A stretch of DNA of 64,000 bases from Lepas anatifera (lineage: Eukaryota; Arthropoda; Thecostraca; Lepadidae): assembly GCA_034440635.1 (NCBI GenBank), contig JAOTON010001030.1:880501-944500 (forward strand), read 5' to 3'. The translations under genes were made by a program, and so were the position numbers. The notes below the pieces were generated by a model. The model saw nothing but the letters and a program-made list of their open reading frames with translations, had not been told where the DNA came from and ran no database searches. Below, piece by piece: positions 34,270 to 44,984 of the stretch. Numbering within the stretch: the first letter of the stretch is position 1; the number at the start of each line of letters is the position of its first letter.

Positions 34270-34276
34270 TATATAT
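34270..34276 (-). promoter_or_regulatory. TATA box of Tyr-rich gene 1
   Basis: CATATATACG on the minus strand, about 60 bp upstream of the ATG at 34213. A TCACAC initiator-like site about 29 bp downstream (34249-34244) is a plausible start of transcription. Confidence 0.55.
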
Positions 34277-34354
34277 GCGGAGCGGGCGCGCCGGCCCGCG
34301 GCGACGGGCGGCGGCAGCGCTGATTTGTGTGCTCCCGGCACCGCGGGGCACCGG

Positions 34355-34356
<2 letters not shown>

Positions 34357-34413
<57 letters not shown>
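34357..34413. repeat. (CTG)19 trinucleotide repeat
   Basis: Nineteen uninterrupted CTG units, read as CAG on the coding strand of Tyr-rich gene 1. They lie 80-140 bp upstream of its TATA box, outside the coding region. Poly-Gln/Ala/Ser frames here are by-products. Confidence 0.95.
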
Positions 34414-34414
<1 letters not shown>

Positions 34415-34419
34415 GGAGG

Positions 34420-35150
34420 CCCCGCCTGGGCAACCGCCCACCCTGCGGCTCTCTCCAAACCAGCCTCCAACATTGAAGAATGGTGTGGGATGCTGATTCG
34501 ACGATATGCTCCTATCATCTTATAACCGGGAACTGCATATTGGCCTCATATATCTCTGCTAATAGAATGCCTTCTTCGCTCCGTGGCAAAAAAGCTGGGA
34601 GAAGGAGTTTGTAGGCAGAGCTGGAGCGGCGCGCCGCTGCACCGCTGTGCGGAAGGAACCTACACATCACTTTTGCCACTTCTCTGGACCTATCAGTCAT
34701 GTTACTAACTACTGTAAAAACCGCAGTAGTGCTACTCTTGGTACCATGTTCCAATATTTCGTGGACGGATTATTGATGTGATTATTATTTATTTTTCGTG
34801 ATCTCATGTTTTAACAGGTTTCATCGAGTGATATCATGTTTTCATGGAAAAATGTTAGGGATCTTATTGATTCAACCCATCTTTTAAACAGTTTTGATAT
34901 TCATGTTTCACGTAGAACCTCACGTTCAACCCTGTTTCATGTTCCATAACGCATCTGTCTCAGCACTAATTGAATGTGAGCCATTCTTTAAAAGGTAGAT
35001 ATGAAGTTTTGTTTGGCCTCCTCACAGTACTTCGAAAAAAACTGTAAAACAAACACCTATTGCATGAAAAGTCAATAATATTTTGTTCGCGGGAAGTCTT
35101 CAGATCGAGCTTTGGAATATAATGATGGTAGCCAGCAATATCTCAGTTAC
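34420..35150. other. Upstream flank of Tyr-rich gene 1; no gene recognised
   Basis: No repeat or coding sequence supported. Confidence 0.35.
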
Positions 35151-35152
35151 AA

Positions 35153-35240
35153 AATTCACAGTCATGAGTAATCAACTTACCCGTGAATCGTATAACAATT
35201 CACAGTCATGAGTAATCAACTTACCCGTGAATCGTATAAC
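35153..35240. repeat. 44-bp exact tandem duplication
   Basis: Two identical 44-bp units starting AATTCACAGTCATGAGTAAT, at 35153-35196 and 35197-35240. They sit at the outer edge of the Penelope-like remnant. Confidence 0.95.
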
Positions 35241-35244
35241 AGTG

Positions 35245-35312
35245 ATAGACACGTATTCACATTTCAACCCACACGGCAGATGCATGCGTTTCGACCGTAA
35301 TTAGGAGCACGT
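35245..35312 (-). repeat. Penelope terminal segment, inverted copy
   Basis: Read on the minus strand it matches 36121-36190 in order: TACGGTCGAAACG, TGCATCTGC, GTGTGGGTTGAAATGTGA. The CTGANGA part of the hammerhead core is lost here. Confidence 0.6.
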
Positions 35313-35599
35313 CACCAAGACATGCTGCAGTTTCATCGTTTTGATGTTTTTGTGCAAAATTATCAGAACTATAAAAGCACCGTTCTTAAGGATATACAAA
35401 TCATACTTCTTAAATTATTTGATGTATGCCAGCTTGGTATAAAATGCTAGATTATTATTATTATCATATTTTTTTCTTGCATAACTAACTCCTAATACAG
35501 CCGCTAATTTTACCTATTTCATGAAACCGGGCCTAATGTTAAAAGTTTCAAGTCTAGCTACATGTGCTGCTTCTGTGGCTCTCCTTTTATCTTTGTTTT

Positions 35600-36040
35600 T
35601 ACAAACTCCTATAATTTAAGCTCTATCCCAGTTTTATAAATGATTTGTTTTCATGGAATATATGACAAATGCACTGAATTATGAGTTGTTTCGAAGGTCC
35701 CTTATATGTTCTTTTAACCTAGTTTTTAAACCCCTTCCAGTTTCACCTATGTATGATTTCGTACACGGTACTCGGTACACTACACTTTTGTTTATGTGTC
35801 GTCTGAGCTTTGTTTTTTCACAAGATGCTACTGAATTTTTTATTGGAAAAAATTCTTCTTTGCATCCCGTTCCTTCAAGTTTGTTAGCAATAATTTGAGC
35901 TGGTTTCGAGTATCGTATGGTAACAAATCGCACTTCTTCCTTTTTGTTGGCTTTCGTGGACGTTTTCGTATATCTAGAGCTTTCTTCTTCATATTTATTC
36001 TCTCGGATATTTTAGCTTCGTGAACGATGTTATAATACAT
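35600..36040 (-). pseudogene. Penelope-like element fragment (GIY-YIG), copy 2
   Basis: Minus-strand frames give YSKPAQIIANKLEGTGC, then SVVYRVPC, then SYIGETGRGLKTRLKEHIRD: the GIY-YIG endonuclease with its Tyr-Ile-Gly and the following Glu-Thr-x-Arg. The frame is broken around 35900 and again near 35675, and no RT catalytic core remains. It is bounded by related inverted segments at 35253-35310 and 36121-36190. Confidence 0.75.
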
Positions 36041-36109
36041 TCTATCTTTTCTTGCAGATATTCTTCACTGCAAATGTGGAAGGCCCTAAGACCCGTGCTA
36101 TTAATCCCC

Positions 36110-36160
36110 CATCCTTTAGATGCTGACGAAGACTACGGTCGAAACGGGTGCATCTGCTGT
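36110..36160 (+). ncRNA. Hammerhead-like motif in Penelope terminal segment
   Basis: AGATG, CTGACGA, a GAC-TACG-GTC stem II, GAAAC, then CATCT pairing with AGATG as stem I. Core sequences and stem II are good. The base before the inferred cleavage point is G, which is not permissive, so it is probably inactive. Confidence 0.5.
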
Positions 36161-36418
36161 GTTGGTTGAAATGTGATTGCACGTGAATGAGTAAACAACT
36201 TCACTGTGAATATTTTTTACTGAAATATTGTTGGCTAGCATCATTTTATTCCAAACATCGATCGGAAGACGTTCTGCGAGCGAAATATTATCTAATTTTC
36301 ATGCAATAAGTGTTTGTTTTAGTGTTTTCGAAGCATTGTGAGGAGGGCAAACAAAACTTGATAGCAAATCAAAGAAGACAACAAAATAAAAATATAAAAG
36401 ATATTGATTATTAGCAAG

Positions 36419-36590
36419 AAAATATATTTTAGGATTGATATTAGATACAAAAAGGAAAAAATCGAGACAATATTTCGCTGTCATTAGCATCAACAGGTCT
36501 GACCTGTTGATGCTGGTGACAGCGAAACATCGTCTCGATTTTTTTTGTCTTTTTGTGTATAATATCAATTCTAAAATATATTGGCACGCT
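36419..36590. mobile_element. Near-perfect palindrome, about 80-bp arms
   Basis: Left arm (AATATATTTTAGGATTGATA ... ATCGAGACAATATTTCGCTG) and right arm (its complement) meet at CAGGTCTGACCTG near 36502. Differences are few. This is a small foldback element unrelated in sequence to the one at 27573. Confidence 0.85.
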
Positions 36591-36599
36591 AATGATCAG

Positions 36600-37390
36600 T
36601 ATCTCATATCTTTCTCGCCATTATGCTGCCACAAGCTCTCCCTATAATTAAAACAAAGATCCAAAGACTTGAATATCTCGGATTTTAAAAGCTGGATTTT
36701 GCGAAACTTTTTTAACCCAAGATGTATTAAGATGAAATTTGTATTTAGTACGTATGTCCACATTATGGAACAGAATACCTGGGGGGTGGGTAAGGGGTGA
36801 ATATATGTAGTGGCTAATATCCTTGAAGGTAGTAGATAGCTGTAAATACTTTCCTGAATTTTAGCAGTCGTCGGTGCCAAATTAAGTGGATTGGATTCAG
36901 TGGAAGGCTCAGAAAGGCATGCATGAATGTATTTATTAATCGTCGACGGGTTCTAAAGTCCCATTCACAGAGGAAGTCGAAGGATAAAATATCAGCTAAC
37001 ATTCGGTGTTAGAAAGTATATGTTAACACATAAAACTGAAAATATAAAAGTGAGCGATTAGTTTTCCATCGTAAAATCTTTATCGCGTTACGTTACGACG
37101 TGTAAAAGGGCCAGGCGGGGGTAGACAAACAAAGCAGTCTAATATCTAAACATATATAAGAAATATAAGATAAAGATATACAAATATAGTGCTATAAAGA
37201 CCTGCTATAAAGGTATTTTATGAGGAGGGAGAAGAGAGAAAACAGCCAAAATCACGGAATGCATTATGTTATGAGGGGAATCTAAATTGAATGTGTGCGG
37301 ATCAATGTGTAATTCCCTTCCCCCTTGATCGGTCGCCGTGTCCAGAGCAGCAGCAGTAGCTGACTTGTAGGTTTTGTGTCGCAGCACTCC
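36600..37390. other. No gene recognised
   Basis: AT-rich with short frames; nothing supported. Confidence 0.35.
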
Positions 37391-37394
37391 GGAC

Positions 37395-37645
37395 GCAACG
37401 TCTCTTGTCACGTCCTCCGACTGCGACATAGAACGTCTCTTGTTATGTCGGACTCCGACTGCGACACAGGACGTCTCTTGTCATGGCCTCCGACTGCGAC
37501 ACAGGACGTATCTTGTTATGTCCTCCGACTGCGACACAGGACGTATCTTGTCATGGCCTCCGACTGCGACACAGGACGTATCTTGTTATGTCCTCCGACT
37601 GCGACACAGGACATATCTTGTTATGTCCTCCGACTGTGACTAACG
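37395..37645. repeat. 35-bp minisatellite (about 7 copies)
   Basis: Unit GTCCTCCGACTGCGACACAG followed by GACGTATCTTGTTAT, with a few variants (CATGGCC for TATGTCC). Confidence 0.9.
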
Positions 37646-37649
37646 GTAA

Positions 37650-38190
37650 GGTATCTCCATTAATAACAAAAGCACAAACATTGCTATCAACCGTTTCTGT
37701 TGTATGATGCACGGTTTGAATAGAATAATGCAAGCATAACGAACTATCTAATCACAATAGCAACATCGCTTGGAGGCATTAACACAATATAACACTCAAT
37801 AGCAATTCACTATTTCCCGTCTTTTTCCCGGTTAATAACGATATTTCCCAATATGCCCCAGGAAAGCCAAGATTTGACGTTTATGATATCGTTTTACCTT
37901 TTAGATATTGACCTTACTCAATGAAAATTGGTCATGATGTGGATAATCATAGCCCCCAGCCACCCTCCAAACGATTTTTTCTGCGTCTCTTAGTTTCCGA
38001 GACCTCAGGGGAGGGCCTGCCAGGCCCCTCCAGTGCGCGTTAGTGCCAGACCCCTGTCCAGTGCGGGTGTATAGTGAATCAACTTGAGTACATTTCTCCC
38101 ACTGCAATTGATTCAGCATGATCTGCTGAAAATTTGTGCTGAACTGGTTCGGCCGTTTCAGCGCTGTAGCAAAATGAACATGAACAAAAA
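37650..38190. other. No gene recognised
   Basis: Unique sequence; nothing supported. Confidence 0.35.
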
Positions 38191-38195
38191 CCTCA

Positions 38196-38306
38196 GTGGC
38201 CATCCGTGGGGCCGTTTCCACCACTGTGCAGCAGTGGCCATCCGTGGGGCCGTTTCCACCACTGTGCAGCGGTGGCCATCCGTGGGGCCGTTTCCACCAC
38301 TGTGCG
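38196..38306. repeat. 38-bp minisatellite (3 copies)
   Basis: GTGGCCATCCGTGGGGCCGT followed by TTCCACCACTGTGCAGCA, three nearly identical units. Confidence 0.9.
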
Positions 38307-38839
38307 TTGGGTGCTCAGATGCTCGAGAAGTGACCCAACTACGCCCGCCTAAAGGTTGTGTAAATTGCATAGAAGCTCGGTGCACTTTGGATGTGCTTTA
38401 TCAGGATTTATGCTATGTGAATACAGGTGAACGGTAATATTCCACAAAAATGATATTTTTCTCTGTAGAGTAACGATTAAGGCAATACCAGAACAACTTT
38501 TTCTTATTAAATCAGTGGACAAAATGTCCCGTAGATTACATCTTAACAATTCATATTATTAAAGTCAATTTTAAAAAGCACGTAAGATGTGTACATATGC
38601 TCAAAATGAAGCTGCCTAAATCCGTTTAGAGGTGTAAATACGGGGAAGTGGAGCTATCCCGCACGCACGATTTGGTCCCTCCGAAAAGTTTTGGCTGGGT
38701 ACGCAAAGGCTGATTGTGTCTATACAAGTTTAGTGACCGTGGCTACGACACTGCATTAGCATTTCTACCCGCATAGGCTAAGGTAGGATCAAACCAGGGC
38801 ACTTTGAATACGGGTGGGACCAATATTCCTACCAAATCT

Positions 38840-39655
38840 AATCCTCCTCGTCATTTATTTACTTATTTCGACAGCCTACAAGACATTGCCAGGCTTCTCC
38901 ACTCCGTGAGGACCATTCCGAAACCATTGCCACAATAACAAGAGTCACATCATAAGTATAACACAAAGTTTTTTTTTTAATTTTTTCAGTTGTTCCTGTA
39001 AGCTGTCGTCTCACTAAAGCACAGGCTTGTCCAACCCCGACCCACCACCCGAACGAGCAGCCCTATGAGGGTTAATTTAAGCAAGTTTAACGCCCAAAGC
39101 ACGGCCGCGGGTGCGCCCTGAGGGTAAACTATTGCCGCCGAGTTCGACCGATCAAGCCTGACATACTGCACTGATGTTCAGCCGCCAACACCAACTGAGC
39201 TACCGGGCGTAAAGTATAACCATTAAGTATGTAAACATAATTTCAGCAACTGTCTTGCGCGGCCAACTGGAATTTCTTATGACTTGCCTAATGCGAGATT
39301 TAAACACATCGGTACTGACAATATTAAGATCATTTGGTATAACGTGCTGGTTGAATTTTTCAAATGCTCGATATATGAACTGACGTTTTCCATGGTTGTT
39401 ATTTGGGTGGTAGAGTGACAGTTGCGATGATTGCTGGGTTTCACAAGCTGTAATTTCGTGGTTGAATGATATGTTGTTTCTAATGGATGAGGGTGTTTTG
39501 TTCGTGATGGTTTTATGCAGTAAGCATATATCGAAATAGGTTATCAACTGGGGAATCGTCAGCCATTCTAATTGTCAAAGCACAACGGAGATATGGCCAT
39601 ATTTTCTATGCCCAGATATCACTCTTGCTGCAAAGTTTAACACATTCTGTAGTTC
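38840..39655 (-). pseudogene. LINE C-terminal fragment interrupted by a SINE
   Basis: Minus strand reads LQNVLNFAARVISGHRKYGH, then a stop, then LITYFDICLLHKTITN, then RQFIYRAFEKFNQHVIP, then TDVFKSRIRQVI. This is the typical C-terminal region of CR1/L2/Jockey-type LINE reverse transcriptases. The 3' end continues past the SINE to about 38840, where AATAAGTAAATAAA appears. It belongs to a different lineage from the RNase H LINEs at 1 and 42119 kb. Confidence 0.65.
38963..39211 (-). mobile_element. tRNA-derived SINE, copy 2, with many small deletions
   Basis: Minus strand starts CGCCCGGTAGCTCAGTTGG and ends in an A-run. All segments of copy 1 (10681-11034) are present in order but about 100 bp shorter overall, through many losses of 2-12 bases. 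AAGTATAAC flanks it at 38954-38962 and 39212-39220, a target duplication that shows insertion into the LINE remnant. Confidence 0.8.
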
Positions 39656-39698
39656 AGAAAGCACACACACGAGTTTGGGCTGCCATACACTTGAACAC

Positions 39699-40570
39699 AA
39701 TATCTAACGTGTGACATGACAACGTGTGTGACAATATCTCACGTGTGACATGACAACGTATGTGACAATATCTAACGTGTGACATGACAACGTATGTGAC
39801 AATACCTAACGTGTGACATGACAACGTGTGTGACAATATCTAACGTGTGACATAACAACGTATGTGACAACTCTAACGTGTGACATGACAACGTATGTGA
39901 CAATATATAACGTGTGACATGACAACGTATGTGACAATATCTGACGTGTGACGTGACAACCTATGTGACAATATCTAACGTGTGACATGACAACGTGTGT
40001 GACAATATCTAACGTGTGACATGACAACGTGTGTGACAATATCTAACGTGTGACATGACAACGTGTGTGACAATATCTAACGTGTGACATGACAACGTGT
40101 GTGACAATATCTAACGTGTCGACATGACAACGTGTGTGACAAGTATCTAACGTGTGACATGACAACGTATGTGACAATATCTAACGTGTGACATGACAAC
40201 GTATGTGACAATATCTAACGTGTGACATGACAACGTATGTTACAATATCTAACGTGTGACATGACAACGTATGTGACAATATCTAACGTGTGACATGACA
40301 ACGTGTGTGACAATATCTAACGTGTGACATGACAACGTGTGTGACAATATCTAACGTGTGACATGACAACGTGTGTGACAATATCTAACGTGTGACATGA
40401 CAACGTGTGTGACAATATCTAACGTGTGACATGACAACGTGTGTGACAATATCTAACGTGTGACATGACAACGTGTGCGACAATACCTAACGTGTGACAT
40501 GACAACGTGTGTGACAATACCTAACGTGTGACATGACAACGTATGTGACAATATCTAACGTGTGACATGC
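39699..40570. repeat. 34-bp minisatellite (about 25 copies)
   Basis: TGTGACATGACAACGTGTGT followed by GACAATATCTAACG. Units alternate between GTATG and GTGTG variants in blocks, indicating block-wise expansion. Rare one-base indels occur near 39870, 40108 and 40141. Confidence 0.95.
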
Positions 40571-40574
40571 GGTG

Positions 40575-41235
40575 CGCAAGGCACGTTTGCTTCTCCCTAT
40601 ACCTCACACGCCGTGACCTTAACCGGAAGGCAATCGCCGATAGAGCAAGGAACTGTTTTCTGTTTTTTTTATGTTTTTGTGTTCTCTTTCCCGGGAACAT
40701 TTTGTTTTAGTTGCAAGTATCATTCATACAACGCGCCCAGACTATGTACAGAGCGGAAGTTTTCTTTTGCCGGGACCCTTACGGGACTGCGGGCCATAGG
40801 CTTCTCCAGTCTCTGGAAATGGGTTTAATTTTTCTTGGAGTTTTTGGATACCCAGTTATTATCGGGGGTATGAGCGGCTGGATTCAACAACTGGGTATTG
40901 TTTGTGCCGGCCTGTTCTCCGAACCTGCGGCCTCGTCTTTGTTCTTTCGGGGCTGAGGCCTGACACAGAACAACATACGCACACCCGCCCATAAATACTG
41001 CCCGCAGGCCACCGGGTGCGTGCCTGCTGTGCGTTTGTTGCGGGTCGGAGTGAGATGGTGAACCCATTCGGGCAGCTCCGCCGCAGCGACCTGCGCCGGC
41101 AAGGTCAAGGCCTGAGCTGGCGCAGCCGACGGCCAGCTGGGGCCAACTCAGAGGCACACCCTTGGTTCTGACAGCAGGCCGTCTGTGCCAAGTGCAGCCA
41201 AGCAACCGTAGCCGTCCAGCTCTATAGCCGAAGAG
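40575..41235. other. No gene recognised
   Basis: Two plus-strand frames (40562-40828 and 40711-40956) lack recognisable domains. Composition becomes GC-rich after 40880. Confidence 0.35.
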
Positions 41236-41239
41236 TTAT

Positions 41240-41432
41240 ATTGCAGAGTGACTGGCACTGCGGCTCCGGCTCGGCAGAGTGACCGGCGCGGCGCCGCTGG
41301 CTCCGGCGGAGTGACTGATGCGGCACCGCAGGCTCCGGCGGAGTGACTGATGCGGCGGGCTCCGGCGGAGTGACTGGTGCGGCGCCGCTGGCTCCGGCGG
41401 AGTGACTGATGCGGCACCGCAGGCTCCGGCGG
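41240..41432. repeat. About 32-bp minisatellite (GGCTCCGGCGGAGTGACTGA)
   Basis: Five to six units of GGCTCCGGCGGAGTGACTGA followed by TGCGGCACCGCA, with one shortened unit. GC-rich. Confidence 0.85.
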
Positions 41433-41693
41433 AGTCTTATAATAGTTGATTAAATTATTTATTAGTAAACGCGGCGCATCTCTTTTGACTGTCCGTGACC
41501 TCCGATACGCTCTCCGCGGTACTGGCCCGTACTTTGCTACCCGCCGCGTCCCGGAGACTGGTCATTGCTCTGCCGAGCGGCAATAGCGTCGCCCCATTAC
41601 CCCGGGCTGCCCATCAGTGCGTATGCTGGGCTGTTGTTACTGTGTGCAAGGCCAAGGGCACGCAGTCGGGCCAAACAACTTCGCATTGCCTGA

Positions 41694-42085
41694 AGGGTGC
41701 ATACATACAGGGATGTCGCCAAATAGGGGAGGGGCAGACTCAGCTGTAATTACTGAAGGTGCATACATACAGGGATGTCGCAACATAGGGAGGGGCAGAC
41801 TCCGAGCTGGTAATGACTGAAGGGTGCATACATACAGGGATTTCGCCACATAGGGGAGGGGCAGACCCCGAGCTGGTAATTACTGAAGGATGCATACATA
41901 CAAGGATTTCGCCACATGAGGGGGGCAGACTCCGAGCTGGTAATGACTGAAGGGTGCATACATTCGGGGATGTCGCCACTTGGGGAGGGGGCAGACTCCG
42001 AGCTGGTAATTACTGAAGGGTGCATACATTCGGGGATGTCGCCACATGGGGGAGTAGACTCTGACTTGGTAATAACCTGGAATGG
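41694..42085. repeat. 66-bp minisatellite (6 copies)
   Basis: GGTGCATACATACAGGGATG, TCGCCACATAGGGGAGGGGC, then AGACTCCGAGCTGGTAATTACTGAAG, with 1-4 base differences. 66 is divisible by three, so frames stay open on both strands. It abuts the 5' end of LINE copy 2. Confidence 0.95.
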
Positions 42086-42118
42086 GGATGCACAGTTGGA
42101 ATTGATTAACTACATGGA

Positions 42119-43168
42119 GTGAACTACCGGGGGCAGTTGGCCAGACGGAAATATTTACTCGGGCTAAACGAAGCTGGCATCGATCTTGGCCAGATTGAGA
42201 CCTACCATGTCCCGTCGGTAGAGCCATGGGTGCTACCGGAGGTCAAAATTGACACAACCTTGCTCGCTAAAACGAAAAATTTACCGCCTCCAGCAGTTCT
42301 ACAGGTTTTCTGGGACCATCTCCACAGCACATACCCGGGGCATTGCGCCTATTACACAGATGGGTCCAAGAGTGGAAACGGCACTGGATGCGCGTTTGTA
42401 AGCGAGAATGTGGAAAGATCATTCACATTACCTGGGAGTGCATCGGTTTTTACTGCCGAACTGTACGCTTTATTTCGTTGCATGGACTACATTTTACGTT
42501 CTAGAACATGTCGCCACGTAATTCTCTCAGATTCGCTTTCATCGTTACAAGCGCTGAGTGCGTTTGAAACTCACCCAGCATCTTCATATGTTTTAGAACT
42601 TATTAGACTCAGACTCTACAGAGCACACTGCCATGGGAAAAGTGTCACAATCGCCTGGGTGCCTAGCCATGTGGGGATACCTGGAAATGAACGTGCTGAC
42701 AGATGTGCCAAAGCGGCATCCCAGGGTGTCGTACAGACTGGCTTAGGCGTGCCGTTCTCGGATTTTTATCAAAATATCGGCGAAAATGTTAACGAAATAT
42801 GGCAGCGCACCTGGGACGAAGGCCCGAAAGGCTCCAAGCTGCGGATGCTGAAACCCAAAATAGGGATATGGCAGTCGGCAGGTGCTGGCTGTAGGAGGGA
42901 CGAGGTGATTCTGACCAGGCTGCGCATTGGTCATACGCACGCCACACACTCACACCACCTTGGCGGTGACGGCCCGCCGACGTGTCAACGTTGCGGTGAC
43001 CGACTGACGACCAGGCATGTGCTGATTGACTGTCGCGACTATGAGATCGAAAGAGCGCGTTATCTGCCGGGTGCCCCCACTATGGAGGCGCTCTGTGGAG
43101 AATCCCGATCAATGGATATCTGCAACATCGTCTTATTCCTGAACAGTGTGAACTTTAACGTCATATAA
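42119..43168 (+). CDS. LINE ORF2 C-terminal part: RNase H and CCHC motif, open
   Basis: Continuous 349-codon frame, partial at its 5' end because the element is truncated; there is no real start codon. The first 80 residues are the post-RT linker. RNase H follows with Asp 42359 (YTDGSKSG), Glu 42458 (AELYALF), Asp 42530 (SDSLSSLQ) and Asp 42698 (NERAD); PSHVGIPGNE precedes the last. The C-terminal CQRCGDRLTTRHVLIDC gives a CX2CX7HX4C zinc-knuckle spacing. RNase H would remove element RNA from the hybrid. Without RT the fragment cannot move. That it is uninterrupted, unlike copy 1, points to recent insertion. Confidence 0.85.
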   Translation: MNYRGQLARRKYLLGLNEAGIDLGQIETYHVPSVEPWVLPEVKIDTTLLAKTKNLPPPAVLQVFWDHLHSTYPGHCAYYTDGSKSGNGTGCAFVSENVERSFTLPGSASVFTAELYALFRCMDYILRSRTCRHVILSDSLSSLQALSAFETHPASSYVLELIRLRLYRAHCHGKSVTIAWVPSHVGIPGNERADRCAKAASQGVVQTGLGVPFSDFYQNIGENVNEIWQRTWDEGPKGSKLRMLKPKIGIWQSAGAGCRRDEVILTRLRIGHTHATHSHHLGGDGPPTCQRCGDRLTTRHVLIDCRDYEIERARYLPGAPTMEALCGESRSMDICNIVLFLNSVNFNVI

Positions 43169-43503
43169 TCTCCAAGTGGCCCCACCGTGTGAGCAGCTAA
43201 CACCTGGTGTCGAAACGGTTTAGGGAACTTATGTTTGTATTTTATATTTCGTTTCTCTACGTTTTACTTCTGACAAGTGTTTGTATCTGTTCGCGCGTGG
43301 ATTCACTCACTTCCGACCTACCGATGTGTATGTGCAGGGGCTAAGCCGATGTTTTACGTACCATTTTTGGTGTTTTAGATGACGTTGCTGACACTGCTCC
43401 CCGATGCTGCTTGCTTTTAAACTAGGAACAAGGACATAGATATGGGCGCAAAATGACCGTCGCCGTCGACGCGCCCTTAAACCCCACTCATGATGATGAT
43501 TAC
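42119..43503 (+). mobile_element. LINE copy 2, 5'-truncated, RNase H to 3' tail
   Basis: Starts abruptly after the 66-bp array and ends with the family UTR (GTCGACGCGCCCTTAAACC, then ATGATGATGAT). Same family as 1-1924, and in better condition. Confidence 0.9.
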
Positions 43504-43509
43504 TCGGGA

Positions 43510-44185
43510 ACATCCTGCAACACCCAGCCACTCAGCTCCTGGGCACCACTCTTCATTACGATATCGGCCAAAATTCACTGCTCCGGTCCCAACGTTTTGC
43601 GGAGGCCCCTGTCCGGTTCACGCGTTGAATGCTCACCTCGCTTTCGTTATTTCATGACTAAGTGGTGAGCTTGCAATAACCCCCCCTTGCCTCCTTCGGA
43701 TACAAGTAATTCAGACTGGTTCTGATGCGCCTGCGACCATCTATTGAGCATCGGTAAATTTTACCGATGCTCAATTAGCTCAATTGGCTAGTTTACCCAG
43801 AATTGGCTATCATGTTGTTAAAGAAGTGGCCGCCCTGCCCATTCGTACCTTCGCTAACAGAAGCTGCCTCTGGCTTAGGTCCTACTGCATGCTGAGTGGA
43901 TTGTGTGTTGTTCGGCACGCCAGTCGTTTGCCACGTTACCGAACCCTCATCCAGCTGGTTGGCATCCAGAAGTTTGGTGAACAGCGGCTCAGCATCAGCT
44001 GAGGTGGCAGTTAAGGCATCAGCTCTCGGCTACTGTTGTCTCGATCTAGGGCCATGCTAGGGAGTTCAGGTCGGGGGTGATATGGACACACGTTCTTGAA
44101 CCAGAGATGATTCGGGCAGCGAAATTTAGAATTTTGGAGATTCTGTGTAGTGACTCGTGGGCTGCTCCACTCCACACAGATAAAG
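43510..44185. other. No gene recognised
   Basis: Contains a small hairpin GCATCGGTAAATTTTACCGATGC near 43750 (complementary halves). No supported gene. Confidence 0.4.
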
Positions 44186-44189
44186 AATA

Positions 44190-44981
44190 CAGGGTGACCC
44201 AAAAAAAACGGGCCCCGACATTCATATAGCCATACCGTCAATATTTTACGTCGGATTTAAATAAAACTTTGAGCATAAATGCGTTTTTGTGTGTTGAGTA
44301 AGATACAAAAATATCAAAATAATAGGATATAAATATTTTGTTCCATAATACGTGTTCTAGACATCCTATTTTCTGTATCCGTGCATTCTCAAAAATCGAC
44401 GAGAAGTCATGATTAGTGGTCGGTGTAGTGTCCTGGATATTTCCCAGGGCTGCATTTCTTTAGCACAGGAGTGATCCTGGACTATTTGGCTACACGCAGA
44501 CTTTTTTTCAGCCCGGAAATAAAACATTTAAGGGGTTTTCAAGGGATGTAAAGAGGGACTGTTTTACCCCGCGCACCAGATTCCTCGGGTAAGGTGGCCC
44601 TCAACCCCTGAAGTTCTCTTCAAGCTCGACTATGCACTTCCCTGGGCATCCCAATTGACTTGGGTTGGTTTCATTATCTGCATTGAGGTTCTCTTAGGCT
44701 GCATGCTTATCGAAAAAGTCCTGCCATTTTTATATTTAATTTGCGGACCGTTTAAACTTTGTAAGTACAATGCACAAAAATGCACAGATTAAGAAAACAG
44801 GATGTCTAGAATATTTGATATGGAATAGAGAGTTGTAGTTCTATTACTATGATATTTTGGCATCTGACTTAACACACAAAAGCGTATTTATGCCCAAAGT
44901 TTCATTAAAATCCGACTCAAAGTATTGACGTGATGGCCTTTCGAACGTTTGGGGCCCGTTTTTTTTGTTTGGGTCACCCTG
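44190..44981. mobile_element. Tc1/mariner-type MITE with about 200-bp inverted ends
   Basis: Tips CAGGGTGACCCAAA...AAACGGGCCCC at both ends, each directly flanked by TA (44188-44189, 44982-44983), the mariner target. The inverted similarity extends about 200 bp inwards (CAATATTTTA..CGGATTT, GGCATAAAT, TTTTGTGTGTT, TCTAGACATCCT) on both sides. The 390-bp centre has no transposase motif. Class assignment rests on the tip sequence and TA duplication. Confidence 0.8.
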
Positions 44982-44984
44982 TAC

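Noticed and set aside
34166..34525. Poly-Gln, poly-Ala, poly-Ser and poly-Leu/Cys frames
   Set aside because: All arise from the (CTG)19 tract upstream of Tyr-rich gene 1.
39699..40570. Regular 34-bp direct repeats that might suggest CRISPR
   Set aside because: Units are contiguous with no unique spacers, in a eukaryotic context, with no cas genes. It is a minisatellite.
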